Origin: Halomonas borealis
Lineage (GTDB): Bacteria > Pseudomonadota > Gammaproteobacteria > Pseudomonadales > Halomonadaceae
Direction: 5' to 3'
DNA length: 64,000 nucleotides
Assembly: GCF_004798905.1 (NCBI RefSeq)
Contig: NZ_SDMO01000008.1
Location: 1-64,000, forward strand
In this document: one piece after another, positions 60,553 through 64,000 of the stretch
Layout: every line of letters begins with the position of its first letter
Numbering within the stretch: the stretch's first letter is position 1
Notes under the pieces: generated by a model
What the model saw: only the letters and a program-made list of their open reading frames with translations
What the model was told of the DNA's origin: nothing
Database searches by the model: none
Position numbers and translations under genes: made by a program

Positions 60553-62194
60553 GTGGGTCACGCGCGTTCGCGACGACATCATCGGGGAAGGCCGCGCCAT
60601 GCCCGGGCCCTTCGGCCCTCGCCCCCTCGTCTATGCCGACTACACCGCCTCGGGCCGTGCGCTGGGCATGATCGAGGGCGCCATCCAGCGCGACGTGCTG
60701 CCCTACTATGGCAACACCCACACCGACACCTCCTTCACCGGCATGCACACCACCCGGCTGCGCGAATCGGCCCGCCTGGCGATTCGCGACGCCGTGGGCG
60801 CCGCCCCCGAACACGCGGTCATCTTCGCCGGCTCGGGCACCACGGCGGCCATCGATCGCTTCTCGCGCATCCTCGGCCTGCAGGACACCGATCAGCCCGA
60901 CGGCGTACACCGCCCGGTGGTCTTCATCGGCCCCTTCGAGCACCACTCCAACGACCTGGCCTGGCGCGAGTCCGGGGTCGATCTGGTACGCATCCCACTC
61001 GATGAGCACGGCGTGCCCTGCCTGGCGACGCTGGACGCCCGGCTTCAGGAATACGCCGACCGCCGGCGCAAGGTCGTCTCCTTCTCGGTCGCCTCCAACG
61101 TCACCGGGGTCGTGATCGATGTCCGCCGCCTGGCCAGCCTGGTGCACCGCCACGGCGGCATCGTCGCCTGCGACTATGCCGCCGGCGGCCCCTACATGCC
61201 CATCGACATGGCCGCCAGCGCCCCCGACGGCGACGATCATCTGGACGCCCTCTTCCTCTCGCCGCACAAGTTCATCGGCGGGCCGGGCACCTCCGGCGTG
61301 CTGGTCATTCGCCGCGAGCTGTGCACCAACGAGGTCCCCGGCGTGGCCGGTGGCGGCACCGTGGCCTACGTGACGGCCGACGAACACCGCTACGTGGACG
61401 ACCCCCAACGGCGCGAGGAAGGCGGCACGCCGGGGATCGTCGAGAACATTCGCACCGGGCTGGTATTCGCCCTCAAGAGCCAGGTCGGCGCACAGCATAT
61501 CGCCGAGCTCGAGGCCACCATGGTGGACAAGGCCATGGCACGCTGGGCGCAACGCGACAACCTGCACCTGCTGGGGCCGCTCGAAGCGCCCCGCCTCGGT
61601 ATCTTCTCGTTCAACCTCTCCGCCGGGTCACGCATGATCCACCATAATCTGGTGGTGGCCATGCTCAACGACCTCTTCGGCATCCAGGCCCGAGGGGGAT
61701 GCTCCTGTGCCGGCCCCTACGGCCATGAACTGCTCGACATCGATGACGAGCAGGCACGGCGACATGCCGACCTGGTACAGGAAGGCAAGAGCCTGTATCG
61801 CCCGGGCTGGGCGCGGCTCGGTTTCAATTACTTCTTCGACGACGAAACGGTGGACTACATCATCGATGCCGTCGATTTCATCGCCCGCCACGCCGCCGAG
61901 CTGATGCGGCTATACAGCGTCGACATGCGAAGCGGCGTCTGGCGGGCCAGCGACGCCCAGCCGCTGCCCGAGACGCCGTCGCTGGCCGAGCTGCTGAGCC
62001 CCTGCGAGCCCCGCCAGGGCATGGCGCCCCCACCCGATTTCGCGCAGTGCTTCCGCCAGGCCCAGGCGCTGCTGGAAACGGCACGCGCGACCGACATCGA
62101 CGCCACGCCCCCGCCGCTCGGCGACGCCGAGGACGCCTTGCGCTGGTTCTGGCTGCCCCACGAAGCCGACCGGGCCGCCGGCCGGGCCGAGTGA
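60482..62194 (+). CDS. PLP-dependent class V aminotransferase/cysteine desulfurase-like protein
   Basis: A 570-residue fold-type I PLP enzyme. The Schiff-base lysine lies in FLSPHKFIGGPGTSGVLVIR; other landmarks are ADYTASGRALGMIE, GNTHTDTSFTG, FAGSGTTAAIDRFSRIL, FIGPFEHHSNDLAWRESG, and GGCSCAGPYGHELL. It is larger than typical cysteine desulfurases, with a C-terminal extension of about 80 residues. Its VRDDIIGEGRAMPGPFG N-terminal stretch can only be reached from the ATG at 60482, which lies inside the Lrp gene. An ATG at 60601 with GGAAGG upstream is an alternative. The substrate is unknown: cysteine, selenocysteine or another amino acid. Confidence 0.84.
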   Translation: MSHPVSPWNKSSKSPNCPSPQAGEWVTRVRDDIIGEGRAMPGPFGPRPLVYADYTASGRALGMIEGAIQRDVLPYYGNTHTDTSFTGMHTTRLRESARLAIRDAVGAAPEHAVIFAGSGTTAAIDRFSRILGLQDTDQPDGVHRPVVFIGPFEHHSNDLAWRESGVDLVRIPLDEHGVPCLATLDARLQEYADRRRKVVSFSVASNVTGVVIDVRRLASLVHRHGGIVACDYAAGGPYMPIDMAASAPDGDDHLDALFLSPHKFIGGPGTSGVLVIRRELCTNEVPGVAGGGTVAYVTADEHRYVDDPQRREEGGTPGIVENIRTGLVFALKSQVGAQHIAELEATMVDKAMARWAQRDNLHLLGPLEAPRLGIFSFNLSAGSRMIHHNLVVAMLNDLFGIQARGGCSCAGPYGHELLDIDDEQARRHADLVQEGKSLYRPGWARLGFNYFFDDETVDYIIDAVDFIARHAAELMRLYSVDMRSGVWRASDAQPLPETPSLAELLSPCEPRQGMAPPPDFAQCFRQAQALLETARATDIDATPPPLGDAEDALRWFWLPHEADRAAGRAE

Positions 62195-62240
62195 AACCAA
62201 GCCCCGGCCACCGGTGCGGCCAGGGGCTGCCTGCCACCTA

Positions 62241-62284
62241 ACGACAGCGTCCCGCGCCGGGTACCCGGCGCGGGACGCTGTCGT
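62241..62284. terminator. Perfect 44-nt palindrome, probable two-way terminator
   Basis: The 22 bases 62241-62262 are the exact reverse complement of 62263-62284, centred on GGGTACCC, with no spacer. It lies in the 103-bp gap between the aminotransferase gene and the convergent symporter gene. The symmetric stem could stop transcription from both sides, although no T-run follows on either strand. Confidence 0.7.
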
Positions 62285-62297
62285 CACTGCGCGACGC

Positions 62298-63671
62298 TCA
62301 CACCGCCGGCCGACGCCATGCCACCAACAGGGCGACCGCGCTGGACGCCAGCAACGCGCCAAGGAAGGGCGCCAGGGTCGGCACCCCATCGGGGAAGCTC
62401 GCCGCCAGCAGGCCCGCCCACGGGCTGCCGGTGGCGACCCAGCCGGGCAGCACGGCGCCGAGCATTCCCGCGATGCCACCGGCCAAGGCCGCGGCGGCAC
62501 TCATCCGCGCCCACAGCCCGAGCAGCACCGGCACCACGATGGCGGCGCACAACAGGTCGGCGATCAGGAACAGCCGCAGCACCGAGAGTCCCTGCAGGGC
62601 GATCACCACCACCGGCACCATGATCGCCACGGTCACCAGGCGTGCCGCCCTCAGCGACAGGCCGCGACGACCGCTGCCGGCCACCGCCAGCGAGGCGATG
62701 CCGTTCTGCAGCGTATCGACGCTGGAGGCCACCAGGGTCACCGCCAACACCAGAGCCGGCACCGCCAGCCAGCTCGGCGCCTCGGAGAGCAGCGCGAAGA
62801 ACGGGATCGGCGGCTCACCGAGCGGCACCCCGGCCATGCTGGCGAGCATGCCCAGCCCGCCAACCACCGCCACCACCAGCACGGTGACCGCGCCGCCCAG
62901 CCAGGCGCCGCGCCCCAGCGCTCGCTCGTCCCGGGCCGCCCAGACCCGCTGCCAATAGCCCTGATGGAAGAGGTTGGCCGCAGTCACCGCGATCACCAGC
63001 GTCAGCGCCACACTCAACGCATCGCCGGCAGGCACCGACGGCAACGCGGCCTCGGCCGGCAGTTCGGGCAGGCGAACCAGCGCCACCCCGCCGACCACCA
63101 GCAACAGGGCCAGCAGCAACCAGGCCTGCCAGCGGTCGGTGGCCAGGCTCGCCCGCAGGCCACCCAGCGCGGTATAGAGCAGCGTGGTCACCGCCACACC
63201 GACGATCACCAGGTCGACCGGCACGTCGGACAGCAGCCCAGTGATGGCCCCGATGGCGGTCAGCTCGGCGGCCAGGAAGCAGCCCATATAGAGTATCGAC
63301 ACCAGCGACACCCAGCGCCGGATGCCGGCGCCGAAGCAGGCCTCGGCGTACTCGCCGATGCTGCGGCCCTCGGGCAGGCGGCGACGGATCGCCGGGCCGA
63401 AGGCGCCGAGCACGATGAACGGCAGCGCCGAGCCGATGGCATAGCCGGCCAGGCCCAGTGGGCCGACGAAGGCACCGATCTCCGGCGGCGCGAAGAGGAT
63501 CCAGGCGCCCATGCCGGAGGCCAGGAAGGAAAGCCCCAGGGTCGAGGCCGACTGGGAATTGCGGGCGGTGACATAGTCATCGAGCAGGCCATCGGCCCGG
63601 CGGGCCCGGAGACCCAGAACGGTAAAGCACAGCAGCGCCGCGCCGAGCACGGCTGACGTCAGGTAGGGCAT
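62298..63671 (-). CDS. SSS-family symporter under TPP control (ThiV-like)
   Basis: A 457-residue sodium:solute symporter with about 13 hydrophobic helices: LASGMGAWILFAPPEIGAFV, GSALPFIVLGAFGPAIRRRL followed by PEGRSIGEYAEACFG, and AANLFHQGYWQRVWAARDER are typical SSS regions. A TPP riboswitch lies directly upstream, ending at the start codon, so the substrate is very probably thiamine or a precursor such as the hydroxymethylpyrimidine moiety. TPP-regulated SSS members have been predicted as ThiV. Biotin or pantothenate transport is unlikely given the riboswitch. Confidence 0.88.
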   Translation of the reverse strand: MPYLTSAVLGAALLCFTVLGLRARRADGLLDDYVTARNSQSASTLGLSFLASGMGAWILFAPPEIGAFVGPLGLAGYAIGSALPFIVLGAFGPAIRRRLPEGRSIGEYAEACFGAGIRRWVSLVSILYMGCFLAAELTAIGAITGLLSDVPVDLVIVGVAVTTLLYTALGGLRASLATDRWQAWLLLALLLVVGGVALVRLPELPAEAALPSVPAGDALSVALTLVIAVTAANLFHQGYWQRVWAARDERALGRGAWLGGAVTVLVVAVVGGLGMLASMAGVPLGEPPIPFFALLSEAPSWLAVPALVLAVTLVASSVDTLQNGIASLAVAGSGRRGLSLRAARLVTVAIMVPVVVIALQGLSVLRLFLIADLLCAAIVVPVLLGLWARMSAAAALAGGIAGMLGAVLPGWVATGSPWAGLLAASFPDGVPTLAPFLGALLASSAVALLVAWRRPAV

Positions 63672-63675
63672 GTCG

Positions 63676-63766
63676 CACTTCCTCCGCCGGTATGAACCGG
63701 ATCAGGTTCCAGGGTCAGCGACGAACGCTCTCTCAGTCCCGCGCATGGCGAGACTCCCCTGGCGAC
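63676..63766 (-). promoter_or_regulatory. TPP (THI-element) riboswitch
   Basis: On the minus strand the consensus appears in order: AGGGGAGTC, then GGGACTGAGAGAG (the CUGAGA element), GACCCTGGAACCTGATCC, GGTTCATACCGGCGGAGGAA. The last block contains GGAGG, the ribosome-binding site of the symporter. GTCGC near the 5' end can pair with GCGAC just before the ATG to close helix P1. Ligand binding would therefore hide the ribosome-binding site, suggesting translational control. Confidence 0.92.
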
Positions 63767-63893
63767 AGTGAATGAATTGTGGGGCGATCCTCACTACACG
63801 GCGCGAATGGCCGTCGTCCGGATCGCCCGACCAGCATGACACATCGACGCTCGGATTCGAACGCCCCTCGGCGCGCGGCGGTTGTGTACCATG

Positions 63894-64000
63894 CTATTCA
63901 TCGGCGCCAAGAAACATGTCCCTGGGTGCCTGCATCGGGTCTTCGCCGACCTCTACGCCGTCTTCGAAAACCGAGCCGGCGAACGCCTGCTCCACCTGCT
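63894..64000 (-). CDS. C-terminal end of an unidentified gene (runs off the window)
   Basis: An open frame enters from the right edge and ends with TAG at 63894. It reads QVEQAFAGSVFEDGVEVGED and ends in PRDMFLGADE. Codon third positions are G/C-rich as in neighbouring genes, and the acidic C terminus is believable for this organism. The plus-strand frame over the same bases has no ribosome-binding site. The family cannot be recognised from 34 residues. Confidence 0.4.
   Translation of the reverse strand, partial: QVEQAFAGSVFEDGVEVGEDPMQAPRDMFLGADE

Noticed and set aside
60482..62194. Assignment of the class V enzyme as SufS/IscS or a selenocysteine lyase
   Set aside because: It is much longer than these enzymes, has no Fe-S cluster genes around it and has a distinct C-terminal extension, so a specific activity is not justified.
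63891..64000. Plus-strand open frame beginning at ATG 63891
   Set aside because: No ribosome-binding site precedes it, and the minus-strand frame over the same bases gives a more natural acidic C terminus with a stop codon. Neither is certain.

Overview
The window is dense, GC-rich bacterial chromosome with no insertion sequence, prophage, CRISPR array, rRNA or recognisable tRNA. Gene content points to an aerobic, metabolically versatile gammaproteobacterium, most likely of the Halomonas/Chromohalobacter group. The pointers are a YbaY-type lipoprotein, AstE, a YeiE/YeiH pair, TAXI-type TRAP transporters, membrane PuuD urate hydroxylase and strongly acidic exported proteins. The genus is inferred from gene content, not read from a marker gene.

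Layout. (1) 1-13.4 kb is a purine (urate/allantoin) and glyoxylate island: a purine-type NCS2 permease, uraD, hiuH, puuD, a GntR/FCD regulator, puuE-allA-allE, then gcl-hyi-glxR-glycerate kinase-pyk. Together these convert urate to glyoxylate plus urea, and glyoxylate to pyruvate. The allantoate amidohydrolase step (allC) is not in the window. Five copies of a palindrome close to TTGTATACAA sit before the transcription units and before the regulator's own gene, so the island reads as one regulon. (2) 13.7-21.2 kb holds a GST, an LldP-type permease and glcDEF plus a GlcG-like gene (glycolate to glyoxylate). Two TGGTnnnACCA operators suggest a shared LldR/GlcC-type regulator. (3) 21.4-34.9 kb is mixed: an acidic repeat protein, an EamA exporter, a GNAT-nitrilase fusion, MtfA, a LysR plus gamma-butyrobetaine dioxygenase plus betaine-type binding protein set, a LysR/glycosyltransferase pair, DmlR/DmlA-like genes, a lipocalin and AstE. 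(4) 35.1-40.6 kb is a basic amino acid ABC transporter with two binding proteins and an IadA-like amidohydrolase whose metal site looks altered. (5) 40.6-44.0 kb has an orphan CadR, a TraX-like protein and YeiE/YeiH. (6) 44.1-48.0 kb is a TAXI TRAP transporter with an HpaI-type aldolase, bracketed by a 39-nt direct repeat that doubles as a terminator hairpin. (7) purKE and a YbaY lipoprotein follow. (8) 51.0-58.6 kb is a second TAXI TRAP system with DUF1850, then lhgO, csiD/glaH and an APC permease, which look like a glutarate/2-hydroxyglutarate module. (9) 58.9-64 kb holds a small HTH protein, an exported protein, an Lrp regulator overlapping a class V aminotransferase, a perfect 44-nt palindrome, and an SSS symporter under a TPP riboswitch.

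The first 21 kb work together as a glyoxylate hub. Glyoxylate arrives from purine breakdown (AllA) and from glycolate (GlcDEF) and leaves through Gcl, GlxR, glycerate kinase and pyruvate kinase. No wholly new defence or mobile system was seen. The most interesting signals are the five-operator regulon, a pair of ~125-bp elements with covarying terminal inverted repeats, the repeat-bracketed TRAP module, the unusual IadA homologue and the out-of-frame Lrp/aminotransferase overlap.
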